Shown here piece after piece: positions 35,437 to 48,173 of a stretch of 64,000 bases of DNA. The number at the start of each line of letters is the position of its first letter. The stretch's first letter is position 1. A model generated the notes under the pieces. It did not search any database. It saw nothing but the letters and a program-made list of their open reading frames with translations, and was not told where the DNA came from. The stretch comes from Lithospermum erythrorhizon (lineage: Eukaryota > Streptophyta > Magnoliopsida > Boraginales > Boraginaceae). Position numbers and translations under genes: made by a program. The DNA lies in NCBI GenBank assembly GCA_019722365.1, contig JADFUC010002221.1, positions 1 through 64,000 of the forward strand, written 5' to 3'.

Positions 35437-37560
35437 AAATTAAACTTGTTTTACATTGTTTATTTTATGCTTGTTTTGTTTACTATCAATTTTGTTTGAT
35501 TAATTAGCACATTCATATATTTAATTGATATTAAATATATGATGAGAATAAATCACCATGTTCATGATTATTGATTTATGTGTTACAAGTTTGTGGTATT
35601 GAAGTGTCTTATCATATTTTGTTACTTTTATGGATTTTTGTTTCATAAATTAAAAGGGCGATTTAATTGGTTTTGTTTCAAAAGCGGTTTTGTTAAACGT
35701 GTTTGAGGTATGTAAAATTTGCTTAAAATTACAAACTGATTTTTCTGCGGAACTGAGACCACCTAGAAGATCTCCATTAAATTTTATATTTTTTTGGTTT
35801 CTAAGTGCCTCAAAACAACATTTTGAGATTTAAATTTAATTAGCAATTAAATATGAAAAATTTGTTTAATGAACGACGATGGGATTTGTTCAAGAAATTA
35901 TGAGAGTTTAATGTTCTAGCTGCCAATTTTGAAAATTTTTTAAAAGCACTCCAAAGCGATTTATACGGCAGAATTGATAAATCTGAAAAACGAAGTTAAA
36001 TATGGAAATATTACCGCCGTCGGCCGGCGGTGGCATCGTAGGCAAATCATGAGCCAACTTCCGAAACCACGGGGAGGCGTCCGGTGTCGGATGGGCGATT
36101 TTGGTACGATTTGAAGGCCGGACGGCGACACGGCGCCCGCGTGTCGATGAGTCGGCCATCGTGGAATCGTCGTCCGAGCCAAAAGTCATGGCGTGTTCCC
36201 TAATTTTGAAAACCCTAATTCCGAATTTATTCCTTATTTGAGTTTCTAAAATTGCTTGAGGACTGAATTCATATTCGGTTTTTATTGATTATTTGTCATT
36301 TTAATCCACCTAATTGATTGTAATTAATTATGTGATGATAATTAATTAATTTCCTTTATATTATATCTTTTTAAATTAATTTAAAGTGATATAACAATTA
36401 TGGTAACAAATTCACTACTTGATATATTTTTTAGAACATATATTTGTGATAAATATTTTCTCTGATATGTATATGGTTTAATAATTATTGTGGCAATTTA
36501 TTGAGTGACGCGTAATGTGATAATTGAGTTTATATTAATTGTTTTTTAATATGTGTAATTACATGGATTAATTATTTGATAATTCTGAGCTTATGCATTT
36601 TCAAATTTAATTTAAAATATTTATTAAGTTCATTTATATGATTTAATAAAAGTGCCTATATTATTTGTAATGGTGATTGGAATGGAGAATTGCTATAGAT
36701 ATGACCCGTTTACTTATTTTCCAGTTATGACAATAATATTGCCAAATGACATGGAATATAATATTTATTTGTTATTGTTTTACCGAAACTACCCAGTGTC
36801 TAAGATGGGTTAGTATATAAATATTATAACTTTTAAAGTGAAGATATTGAAGAGATCGTTTCACGGTGGTGATGCTTGGTGGACTCGGTTGGATTGGAAG
36901 TCTGAATCTGAGAATTATGACTTATGTTGGTGATAAATACTTGTAATGAGTTCTAGGGGCCATATCGTATATCTCTCTTGAATGTGCATTACTTGTTTTA
37001 TTTTGCATGTATTGCTTGATTGTATTATGCATGAGTAAATGAAAAGCAAATGACAACAATCTCGCTTATTTGATTAAAATTTAAGCGAAAGTATCAAGCC
37101 AATTTTAAAATTGTGCAATCAATTTAAATCAATTGGGCACACACACCGTGATGGTGGGTATTACAATGTTGCATTTGATATGACAATGGATCATGTTAGA
37201 TATTTCCACTTAGCGTTGTAGGCTTTGAGATGGTGATCAAGTAACCTTTGGTTTAATTAGTATGCTTAACCGATTTTCGAATACAAATTTTGGGTAGCAC
37301 AAGAGATGCTAGTGACAGGATTATGTAGTTTACATAATTGGTTTGTGACCTACTATTATCTTTGGATTAAGCGTGTCACGGTGTTGCCGTTGAATTTAAG
37401 TATAATAGGTCTTGACTACTAATATATTTCATGAGATTTAGAAATATTAAATTGTTACTTTATAATTTATTTGTAAATTGTTTAGCATGATAGTTTCTTG
37501 GTCTGTTATTTTATTTACTTATTCTTGTAGAATTAATATAGCTACAGTATTGCTACTCTA
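35437..37560 (+). other. C2 leader region with GC-rich block
   Basis: About 2.1 kb between the primer site and the first recognisable gag sequence. Most is AT-rich without coding signal. 35990-36190 is strikingly GC-rich (CCGCCGTCGGCCGGCGGTGG near 36014) and gives open frames on the minus strand (36189-35908) that match nothing I know. A long leader is common in plant copia elements, but the GC-rich insert stands out. Confidence 0.5.
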
Positions 37561-38400
37561 GAACTTCGACATTTCCCGACGCGAAAAGTGCAAATTTGAA
37601 CTCTTCAATTTTGAGTGGTTTGAGAAACTTGAGAATCATTCTCAAACAAGAGAAGGGAAGCTGAATCACGATCTTTGAACACTTAAGGTTCTACTTGAGG
37701 AAACCTAATGATAGTACCTCCCATCTAGAAAAGGGATGCCACGGCCTGTGAAGTCACATGTTGTGGATGTAAATAAATGCTTGCCAATATGGAACGCCGT
37801 TTCCAAATTCAATATGAAAAGGTGGCTGACATATGACATATACCGGAAACTTGAGGAACTAGTCAGAAAGAAGGTAGAAATGAGAGATATGACGCATCAC
37901 ACATTGCTCTGATGGGCCAATAGTGGGAGCAGGGCGTGCACCGAGCCCTCGTATCATTAAAATGATTGGCTTGAGTCGATCGACTTCAGCGCCACAGGCA
38001 CCGATGTCTCAAAAAGCGGGCACGTGGATCTCATCCACGAAGTCTCTTCCGGACAAATTCTCTCGGGTTTGTCATGAACTTCAATATGCACAAGTTTGAG
38101 TTATCTACAACTTGTTGCATAAGATGATCCGCAATCTTGAGGCGAACTTTGGGTAAGACTAAAACTTCTACTCATACATTTTGGTGGTCCAAAACAAGCG
38201 GAAGTTAAGAAGAAGAAGAGATTTAGAAGCAAGGCCAAGGGTTCTAGTAATCCAAGGTTCTTTGGAAAGGGAGGAGCTAGGAAGGGATGTGAGTGTCATT
38301 ATTGCGGAAACTTTAGGTCCTTTGGAAGTCCTGCCGAGGAAGTTCACGGATGATAGGGGCCAGATGGTCTCACTGCGACCGCTCGGCCTGGTATGTATGT
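37561..38400 (+). pseudogene. C2 gag with zinc knuckle
   Basis: Decayed copia gag. The C-terminal end is clear: AEVKKKKRFRSKAKGSS (about 38200-38250) followed after a frame change by GARKGCECHYCG (about 38275-38312), the start of the CCHC knuckle that follows a basic linker in copia Gag. Upstream sequence has frameshifts throughout. Confidence 0.65.
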
Positions 38401-38559
38401 TATTGAAGTTTGTACAACTTCTAATTCTGCTTAAAGTGGGTACTAGACACCGGTTGTGGTTCTCGTATTTGTATTAAGTAATATCACGGGAACTCTCAAG
38501 TCAAGTAAAGAAGATTCGAAGAGGGAAATGGATCTGCGTGTGGGAAATGGCGCGAAGGT

Positions 38560-41470
38560 TGCAGCCCAAGCAGTAGGATCCATTAGTTTAAATTTGCCCA
38601 CGGGCCTTGTTTGAACTTATCATCACATTTACTATGTACACACCCAATTTGCGGGGAATATTATTTATATTTCTGTTTTGAATAATGATGGTTTTTCATT
38701 TTCAATATATCCCGATAGTTTAGGATCACGAGAATGGGATAGTGTTTGGTACCAATCCACTTCAAAATGAATCTATACGTTTTAGACATGATTAATGAGT
38801 CATATAACATAAACTTAAAAGCGGAATAAGCCCTAACGACTTAAACCAAAACATACCTATGGCATTGCGAGACTAAGGTCACGTGCGAAGAACCGAATCA
38901 AGAAACTCGCTCCGATTGGAATACTTGAGCGGTTTCGATTATGAATCATACGATAAGTATGAGTTTTGCCTTTTGGGCAAAATGAGCAAAAATACCTTTC
39001 AGCTTAAATGAAACAGATTTGTGGAGATCATACACGATGTATGTGGGCCAATAGACATACTCTGCGAAGGGAGGTTATAGCTACTTACATTACATTTCTT
39101 GATGATTGATGAATACGGTTTGTGTATCGATGAGACACAAACCACGAGTCCTTTGATAAATTCAAAGGAATTCCAAAATGAAGTACAAAACCAATTGAAC
39201 AAGATAATAAAAGATTCCTCGATTACGATAGAGGTGGAGAATATTTGAGTCACAGTTGATACTGGAAATGTAGAGAGTGTGGTGACTGTTTCTAGCTTCA
39301 TCGGCAAAACTTGACATAATGGCGTGTCCAAAGAAGGAGAAATCGAACCCTTTTGACATGGTTCGATCTATGATGAGCCCTATCGATCTACCACTTAATT
39401 TAAGAGATATACTTCTAAGCGCGGCGTTTACCTTAAGCGAGATGTCCAGCGAGTCAGCAGATAAAACTCCCCATGAACTGTGGTTTGGGAAGATTCCCAA
39501 GTTGGGTTTTCTCAAGATTTGGGGTTGTGAAACTTATGTTAAGAGATTAACTAAAGATAAACTTGCGCCCAAATATGATAAATGCTATTTCATAGGATAT
39601 CCAAGGGAAACAGTTGGTTACTACTTCTACCTGAAGTAGGAGAATAAAATCTTCATTGCTAGAACAGGAGCATTCCTTCAAAAGGAATATTTGTCCAGAA
39701 GGACTAGAAGTAATGGTGTTCATCTTGATGAAGTCAATGTCGATGCATCTAATCTGGCAGGCATCGACATACCACAAATTGGTACGCCTTTAGAAGACCC
39801 GGTTCTTGATCCGCGAGCTGTGGAAGAACCAACCCTTAGGAGATCCAACGGGGATGGCGCCCGAACGAGCTTGGTATGGTGAAGCTTTCATCATTGAAAG
39901 TGAGCCAGCTTCTTACAAAGGAAACAATGAATAGCAAGGATCTTTGACAAAATGGAAAAGCCATGCGATACGAGATGGATTCTATGTACCAAAAAAGAGG
40001 TTTGGTCCTTGTTGGATTTACCAAATGGGGCTCGCATACATTAGATATAAATGGGTATTTAAGAAGAAGCTTATGATAAAGAGCGGAAGCGATGATGTTT
40101 TCAAAACTAGACTTGTAGCGAAAGGTTTCAAACAAGTTCACGGAGTGGACTATGTGAAACTTTACTCGCCGATGGGCATCTTTAAATCCATCCGGATAAT
40201 CTTATCCATTCTTTGCATTTATGACTATGAAATATGGCAAATGGATATACTCTGAATGGAAATTTAGAGGAAGATGTGTACATGTGGTACAACCTCCGAG
40301 GCTTTACATGTGTCCTAAAGGACCTAAGAAGGTATGCAAATTTGCAAAGTCCATTTATGGTCTTAGCGAGGCATCCTTGATTGGAATCTACGTTTGATGA
40401 ATCAATCAAAAGTTTGGTTTTCATCGAGAATGAAGAAGAATCTTGTGTATACAAGAAGGTAAGTGGGAGTTATATATCATTCATAGTCATGTATGTCGAT
40501 GACATACTTATCTGCCAGGCTGCTTGTGGGGATTTATAAACTTAGTCAAGGATTGGGTACATTGCCGTGTTTCGATGAAGGACTTAGGCGAGAAACACAA
40601 TATATACTTGGAATAGAGATCCACGAGATCGAGCCGAGGGAGGCGATTGGACTTTGTCGAGGATACTTATGAATAAAAGATGCTGCAAAGGTTCAACATG
40701 AGTAATTCAAGAAGGGTAATCTCTACATGAGACATAGGTTGACTTCAGTGAGAGCCACGGTGTCATTTACTAGTCTTTGAGATGAGCAGAGAATGGAGGA
40801 CATACACTACCAAATTATAGGATCCATAAATGTATGCCATGTTATGCATGGAATACGATGTGTCTTATGCACTAAGTGTAGCCGTGAATGCCAGAAGCTA
40901 ATCGGTGAAAGCCATTGGATTGCGGTGAAGTGCATCTTGAAGTATCGAGGAAGAACTAAAGATGCTTTTTCTTGAATATGGTGGAGATGAAGAGTTAGCG
41001 GTGGCGAGGAACAAACATGGTTTCAAGCCCCGACCACAAAGGCGACTACTCGTTCAGTCTGGGCATTTGTCTAGCGGTGGAGCGGTAACTTGGAGGAGTT
41101 CAAGCAGTACTTGTGCGATTACCATAATGCAGTGATGCAGTCGCCGGCGTTTAGGCGCTATAAAGAGCATGTTGGATAAAAGAAATTCGTGACGAACTTG
41201 GTGTGAGTACCTGGCATTGGACCCGGTGGAGTTGCTTTGTGGCTTGATATTGGGGCAATAGCTCGAAGCTAAGGAACCCGAGCGCGTCACGAATCCGAGC
41301 ACGTGCTCGAAGTATCGCCTAATTAGAGATATGCTTGATGAGGTGATGTCAAGTATGTAAAAGTAGAAATAGAGGCCAATCGTGACCCGCCACTAAACCA
41401 CTAAGCCGGGGCAAAAAGCGCAGTGAACATCGCGAACATAGGTCTTAGGCAGGATGTCGCGATGGTGTTA
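38560..41470 (+). pseudogene. C2 pol: integrase, reverse transcriptase, RNase H
   Basis: With frameshifts: a GAG-pre-integrase-like LWHC-R region near 38855-38880; then TRCMW-NRHTL..YITFLDD near 39030-39105, corresponding to the HTDVCGPM...YFITFIDD integrase core. 39319-39639 reads SADKTPHELWFGKIPKLGFL, KIWGCETYVKRL, YDKCYFIGYP, the integrase C-terminal part. RT follows: YKWVFKKKL near 40050, RLVAKGFKQVHGVDY (about 40108-40155), YDYEIWQMDI (about 40221-40252), and MYVDDILI with a frame shift near 40490-40515. RNase H remnants run 41080-41300. No intact polyprotein remains. Confidence 0.8.
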
Positions 41471-42300
41471 GGTTAAGTGGGGTCAGTATGTATCTATTGT
41501 GTTTATGTGAACAAATATTTGAATATTATTGTATATATTTTAATATATTTGTTTGCTATGTCTATATGTTTAAATTTATATATAATATACATGTAGTGTA
41601 TCCTCGATGAGTGAAAGAGTTAAATCCGCAGGTTAGTCTATGTTTTTCTAGAGAGGTAACGTAGGCGGTGGTACAACCTTGAGCTAGAAACATAGGATAG
41701 CCAAAAGGAAACTGGTCGGGATCTTGATAGGTAGGGCGACAAGCATCGTATAACGCATGACTAACGTGGTGTTTTGATTAGTGATCAAAATTGATCACGT
41801 TAGCACAACAGGACTAGATCGATACCGTGGTGCCGATTACACACACGGTATTTGGAGGAAATTTGGTATGACAGCAATTCTAGAAGATATGCTATGTCAC
41901 GTGTGTTATGACATTTGTTTAGAATTTTAGGTTAAATCCAATTCTTAGACCTCGATATATGACTATACGTGTTATCTGAAGCTTTGTACTTTGACTATGA
42001 CCCAGGCTTACGCCTTAAGCGGGGATTATGAAGCATATGTTGGGTCGCACTTGAGTGAAGTGTAGCGATAGATGTTGATATATTGGGGGGGATTTGTCGT
42101 CCTTGATATCTGAGGAAGATCTCGGAGCTTCATGCGGTTAGTCTTACGATTGGTTTATGGGACGCCATAAATGCTTATTCAGTTCATACTCGAGTAAAGA
42201 AAGTTGTGGGTGTTTCATGACACACTTCTTATGGTTAGCCTACGACTAGAGATCGCGTGATAAAGGAATTGTAAGATAATCATCCAAGGGCAAGTGGGAG

Positions 42301-43298
42301 TGTTGGAAATCAATGAGAATTGATTCCATTTATTATGCCCATTGCGACAATTGTGTAACAATTCATTTACCAGTTGGGTTAAATGTGATTATCAGAACTT
42401 AGTGTTCAACTTAGTAATTGTATATTACTAGTGTGGGTTCTCATGATAATTTAAGGGGTTATGAAGCGATTCTTCCAGATGCTACACTCGTGTCGTTATA
42501 ATAATAGTAATTGTTAGGAGTTATTATTATTATACAACTACTATTATCACGAGGCACAGAAGATTGGCTAGCATCTGATGATGTTGAATTATATTTCATG
42601 TATGAAGTAAAGAGAAGTGTATAATTGAAATGTATTTCTCAATTACCAAGGGATTACATTTTATGTAGAATATCGATTGAACAAAATAGAATCAATTAAA
42701 TATGGTTATTTAATTGGTTGAGTAATTAGTATTTATCAACTAACTTGAGATTATTGATATTGACTCGTACTATTTAATTAAAAGCTAATTATGGTTCAAC
42801 TCGTGCTTAACTCATTAGTGTCTTAACGAACTAATAGAGTTAACGAGCAACTAATACTTAGCGAGTTCTTTATCGGGTTTTGTTTAACCTAGCTACATAT
42901 AAGTAAGCTTTTAGGGTTTTCATGACATAATAAGAAGAATAATCTTTCATAAAAAAAGCCGCCCCCCCACTGGCGATTTCTCCCAAGATTTTTTTTTTTT
43001 TTTGTTGACCTTGTTTTCTTGGCGTAAATGGGTTCTTGATGCAGCACTCTCTGGGTATTGGATCGCTAGAGATATCCCATACGATTGATATTCTGACAAG
43101 GAGGCTGAAGGAAAGTCAAATTCACGTTGTGAATTTGGGCGTCAATGAATTTTTTGGTGGAATTTACTCAGTTGCATTGTATTTTCTGTGGGTATATATT
43201 GTAATTATGTGTAATTTTTAATAATGTATTAAGCACTTTAAGATCTACGGATCTATGATTTGTATTTATAGTTATATATGTATAGAGTTTTTCCATCG
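42301..43298 (+). repeat. 3' LTR of copia element C2
   Basis: 998 bp, preceded by GGCAAGTGGGAG (PPT). It matches 34408-35421 from TGTTGGAAATC to TTTTTCCATC; the last base appears changed (CG for CA). Confidence 0.88.
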
Positions 43299-46200
43299 GA
43301 GTTACTTAATAGATTTACTTCCGTTCGGTAGTGAGCTTTGATCTTATTTTGGGTATGGATTGGTAAGAAACGTCGTCTTGCGGATGATTTGCCACGGAAG
43401 GAAATTCTTTTCAAGAGTCAGGAGGTCGAGGCGTCCATTTAGAGTAGGGGCAAGGGGAGATTCTGTCGAGTTTTATATCGACACTTGAAGGGCTAGAAGG
43501 TTGATGAAGAAGGTTGTGTTGGGTTTTTAAGGCTATGTGATTGATACGAGCGAAGAGCAACTTGGAGGATGTTAAGGGGTTGGCCGAGGGAGTTCGTGGA
43601 TGTTTTTCTGAGGAATTCTGAGGGTTGCCGCGCCCGAGAGAGAGAGATCGAGTTTTCTATTGAGGTTGTTCTGATGCCGAGAACCAATTTCTGTCTGCCC
43701 GTACCGAATGGCCCAGAGAGCCGAGGATTCGAGAGGTTGGGGAATCGAGTTATAGGAGTTGTTGGATAAGGGGTTCATCAGACGGAGTGTATCTCAGGTG
43801 GGGTGGACTAGTTACATTTGTAAAAGAAGAAGAAAGATGGATTTAAATGAAAATTTATGCATTGACTACAAGCAGTTGAACAAGGTAACCATCAAGAACC
43901 GATATCCCTTGCTGAGAATTGATGATTTGTTTGATCAACTGAAGGATGCAAAAGTGTTCTCGAAGATTGATTTGAGGTCCGGTTATCACGGTTGAGGATC
44001 GAGGAGAATTTGATGATATTCAAGTGGAAGCTTTCGATCTCGATATGGGCATTATGAATTCATGGTGATATCGTTTGGGTTGACAAATGCACCAGCAGCA
44101 TTATGGATTTGATGAATCGGAAATTTGTGGTTTTATTCATCGATGACATTCTGATATATTCGAGCGAAGAAGAGGAGCATGAACGACATTTATGGATCGT
44201 ATTTGGAGGCTTTAGAGCGGCACAAGTTATACGCCAAGTTTTTCTAAGTCTGCCGAGTTGTGGTTGGCGAGGTCTTGATTCTTAGGCCGTATTTAAATTG
44301 AGGGTATTTGCAGTGAGGAGTTTCTTGGGGTTAGGCTGGTTTACTACGGGGGAAGTTTATCATGAACCTGCTTTTTGATTGCGACTCGATGACAAAGTTG
44401 ACGAAGGATATCCACTTTATTTGGGATGATGATTGCAAAATTGTTTGAGCGTTGAAGGAAAAGTTGACTACTGGTTCAGTGTTAGCACTACCGTCTGGAT
44501 CTGAAGGTTATGTAATTTACTAAGCGTCTTACGCGCCAAAGATTGGGATGTGTTCTGATGTAGAATGGGAAGGTGATTGCTTATGATTCTCGACGATTTA
44601 ACGGAATCACGAGAAGAATACCGAACTCACGACAATTGTGGAGACACTATTTGTATAGTGTTAAATGCGAATTTTCACCGACCCACAGAGTTTAGTATCT
44701 TCCGGCGCCCAAAGGGGTGAATTTGAGCGAGAGAAAGGTGGATGGAGTTCATTAGTGACTATGGGAAGTATGACTATTGATATGTCGCTCGGGAAAGGCA
44801 AATGTGGTGGGCGTCTTGGCCCAGGCGAAAGGAAAGCAAAGCGATCGATGGTGGAGATAAACTTGGTGAGAGTTGACCTTAATGTTGGTAGCGATGGAGA
44901 AATAATTGCTCATATGAGAGTTTAGCGTTACTCTTGGATCGAGATCGCTTGGAGTTGCGGCGGCCGAGATGAGAGGTTCTGAGAATATCGATAGGAAGTG
45001 AGGAATGGGGACAAAGTAGATTTCACGGTTGACGAGTGGAGCTCTGAGGATGGATGACAGGTTATGGTATTACATTGAGTTGAAGAAAGAGATTCTTGAT
45101 GAGGCTCATAATGCTTCTTATAACATGCATCCCCAGTAGCTTGCGAAAGATGTCTACAGTGAGGGGTTGACTTCTTGGTGGCCGCGAATGAAGAGAGAGA
45201 AATGAGAGTTAAATTGGCGAAGTGTTTGGTTTGTTAGCAGGTGAAGGTGGAGCATAGACATCCCGCGGGATTATTGCAGACTCTTGTTATTCCTGAGTGG
45301 ACGTGGGAGAATATTACCATGGACTTTGTGTTTGGGCTTCGTAGGTTACCGTTGAGGCGAAATGAGTGGGATGCAGGTGATTGTCTAGCTATCGAAGTCA
45401 TTTCGTTTCTTACCTATTAGATCTTGATTGGCACGAGAAGCTAGGGAGCATGTTACGTCGGATTGTGAGGTTGCATGGGGTTAGGTGTCGATTATTTCAG
45501 GACCCGCGTCACGAGATTTACTTCGAGATTCTGGAGGGGTTTTAGGAGGCATTGGGGACTAGAGTGGAGTTGAGTACATCTTTTCATCCCCAGACAGATG
45601 GGCAATCTGAGAGGACAATTCGGACATTGGAGGATATGCTTCGTGCTTGTGATTACGAGAGTTTCTCAGGAGTTGGGGCTGATGAGTTGCCCAGATGGAG
45701 TTCACTTATATGCCCGGCTTTCATGCTAGCATTGAGATGCTTTGAGGCGTTGGCCTTGTATGGGGCGGAAGTGTGGGACTCCGGTTGTTTGGAATGAGGG
45801 TGGGAGATAAGAGAAGGTATATGGTTACGAGTTGGTTGAGAGGTCAGAGTGATGGAGGCGAGGGGATGGGTTAATCCTGACAACATTTGAGGACGGCTCG
45901 GGATAGGCCAGGGAAAGAAGTATGCCGATCGTCGCGAGAGTACACTTATCTTCGAGGTTGGTGGCCAGAGTGTGTTCTTGAAGATATCTCATGTGGAAGG
46001 GTGTGATGCGATTTGGGAGGAAAGGAAAGTTGAGTCCTCGTTATATTGGACCGTTCGAGATCTTGGGGAAAGTTGGATCCGTGGCTTATCGTTTGGCGTT
46101 GCCTCCGAGTTTGGATAGGATTCATAATGTGTTCCATGTATCTTGCTGAGAGTAAGAGTATATCCGTGATGAGTACTTTTGTTCTTAGCTACATTACAGG

Positions 46201-46395
46201 TGGAGCTTGAGGAGGACCTCACGTTTGAGGAAGGCAGTGGGAAATTACGGACCCGGAAGGAAAGGTGTTGAGGAATAAAGGTGGTAGCCTTGAGCAGTGA
46301 AAGTTTTGTGGAGGAATCAACGCGTGGAAGAAGCGACTTGGGAGCGCGAGGATGACATGAGGAGTCGATACCCGCAACTGTTCACGTAGGAGGTT
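43299..46395 (+). pseudogene. G2 pol, right part: protease end, RT, RNase H, integrase, chromodomain
   Basis: In order with frameshifts: protease tail LILGMDWL (about 43342-43365); [42 protein letters not shown] and RSGYH (43853-43992); the catalytic box VLFIDDILIYSSEEEEH (about 44130-44180), with both Asp residues present; RNase H remnants 44340-44700; integrase zinc and core region 45100-45420; [20 protein letters not shown] (45575-45640); integrase C-terminus [10 protein letters not shown].. (45968-46000) and ..[17 protein letters not shown] (about 46045-46085); chromodomain-like VLRNKG......WEREDDM-SRYPQLFT (about 46265-46390). The order places it in the Tekay/Del chromovirus lineage. Confidence 0.8.
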
Positions 46396-46504
46396 AGTTG
46401 TAATTGTTTTGGTTTCCTTTGGGTGGTTTGAGAGTTGCCATTAGTTGTTTACGTGATCGTCGAGTTGAGAATTTCGGGGCGAAATTCTTATTAGGTGGGT
46501 AGAT

Positions 46505-48173
46505 TGTAATAACCCGTCCCGAGAAATTTAAAATATAATTAAATGTCAAATTATTAAAATGTGATACTTTAAAAGTTGAATATTTTAATAACATTTCTTC
46601 TGGACTCGAAATACTTTTTATCATTAAGTTGAACTCTCGGGAGAATTCCACAGTGGGGTTTTTAAAATTTTTGCTCACATCTAGTTGTTATCGCACGAAA
46701 AGTGGGTCAAAGGAAGTCGAGCACCATTTCTGTGAACCCCCATAACACAGATTCACCTGGCACACCATTTTCCCTCCCCATTTGTTTTTCACTTTTCTCC
46801 CCTCAATTTTGCCGCAATTTTGGGGGGGGGGTTTAGCATTTGGATTTTCCTTAACATTCCAGCGTCTTTCGAGGTAAGAAGGTCGCGCCTTTTTTGAGTT
46901 TTCTCACGTTGTGAACTGCGGTTGACTTTTTTATTTGGTTTAAATTGCAATAATAAGTTCTTAAATCCTTAAATTAGTTGTTTTTAGGGGTTAAATTGGA
47001 AGATTGTTGAGTATTTCATGAATTATGGAAGGTTTGACTTGGTTGATTTTCGAGTTGACTTTTGTTGACTTTTTCAAAACGGTTTTAAAATGGTATAAGT
47101 ATGTTCTTGGACCTTTATTATAGTTGTTTTGAGGGGAAAGTTGTGATTTATAAGTTGTTGGAAGAAATATGTTGGAATGAGTTTTGTTAGATTGAGTAGT
47201 AATTGGGTTATTTTGGAGTATAAATATGAGATAAAAGTATAAAAAGAAGTAAGAAGGCTATATTATTAGTTGTATATTATAAGTAGTAATTATAATTTTG
47301 AATGCTTGTTTAGGTGTTGATCATGGGAAAGATTCGTTGTTTTGATCGCGTGGAGTTTATATAGCTTGCTTGAGGTGTGAGTAGTTATCTAAAGATTGTT
47401 TATATATGTATTTACTTTGGAATTGTGTGAGCTATGATATTGTTTTGATGGCGGTGCTTGAGACTTATATATATGAATATTATTGATTGGCGATTGATAT
47501 TTGAGCATGATATTGTGGAATTTTGTGTTATCTTGTTGATTGGATGTTGGGATTGAGTAGTTGAGCTATTGGGAGATGTTTAAGTTGGAGTCATAGGTGA
47601 TTTGGGATGTGTTTAATTCAAGTTTTTGAGGTGTAGGCTTTCCGGGCTGATTTGACTTGTTGATATTTAAGATGGGATTGTTGGATGATTTGAGTGATAA
47701 AGGAATTACCTAAGATTAGGAAATGATTGAGGGGATAGGATCGTTTGGTTGTTATTGTCTAAATGCTCTTGATTATTGAGTGTGTTGTTATTGCCTCGTG
47801 CCGGTATTGAGTGTGTTATTTATTACCTCGTGCCGGTATTGAGTGTGTTGTTATCGCCTTGTCACGGTGATGCAGGTGTGTTGTTCTCCCGGGCCGGATT
47901 GGGGTTGTTTATATGCTGGCATTAGTGGTAGAAAACCGGATATGTTGAGTTGGTTGAGTTGTATATTGTGGATGTTGGCTGCTTTTGAGGTATAGTTGAG
48001 AGATTGGAGATGGATGATTGATAGCTAGAATTGTGGTATCTGTTTGGACTTTCGTGGTTATAGTTTCATGTGGATTGTGTGATTTCTATCTTTGGTTGGA
48101 TTCTTTATTGAGACATGCTTGTTACGATATGTTGTTAATAACGACCACTTTCGAGGTCGTATGCCCTTTGAGG
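46505..48173 (+). repeat. G2 3' LTR, part 1
   Basis: It starts TGTAATAACCCGTCCCGAG after the end of pol. With part 2 it totals about 2.35 kb, similar to the G1 LTRs. It contains a three-unit tandem repeat at 47774-47870. It is interrupted at about 48173 by a minus-strand LTR. Confidence 0.75.
47774..47870 (+). repeat. three-unit tandem repeat, about 32 bp
   Basis: Three adjacent copies of ATTGAGTGTGTTGTTATTGC followed by CTCGTGCCGGT, diverging in the third copy. Confidence 0.85.

Larger units (their letters stand above)
34408..43298 (+). mobile_element. Ty1/copia element C2, complete, nested in G2
   Basis: Flanked by LTRs 34408-35421 and 42301-43298 with near-identical starts (TGTTGGAAATCAATGAGAAT) and ends (AGAGTTTTTCCATC). 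A primer site TGGCATCATGAGCC follows the 5' LTR, and a GTGGGAG polypurine tract precedes the 3' LTR. Internal order on the plus strand is gag with zinc knuckle, GAG-pre-integrase, integrase, RT and RNase H, the copia order. It sits inside the G2 protease gene, so it is younger than G2. I could not make out a clean target duplication (left flank GTTCT, right flank GAGTT). Confidence 0.85.

Noticed and set aside
34403..43305. Target-site duplication for C2
   Set aside because: The flanking five bases (GTTCT and GAGTT) do not match; the right LTR end appears mutated, so no duplication is claimed.
47774..47870. Regular repeats considered as a CRISPR-like array
   Set aside because: Direct tandem units without unique spacers, inside a plant LTR.
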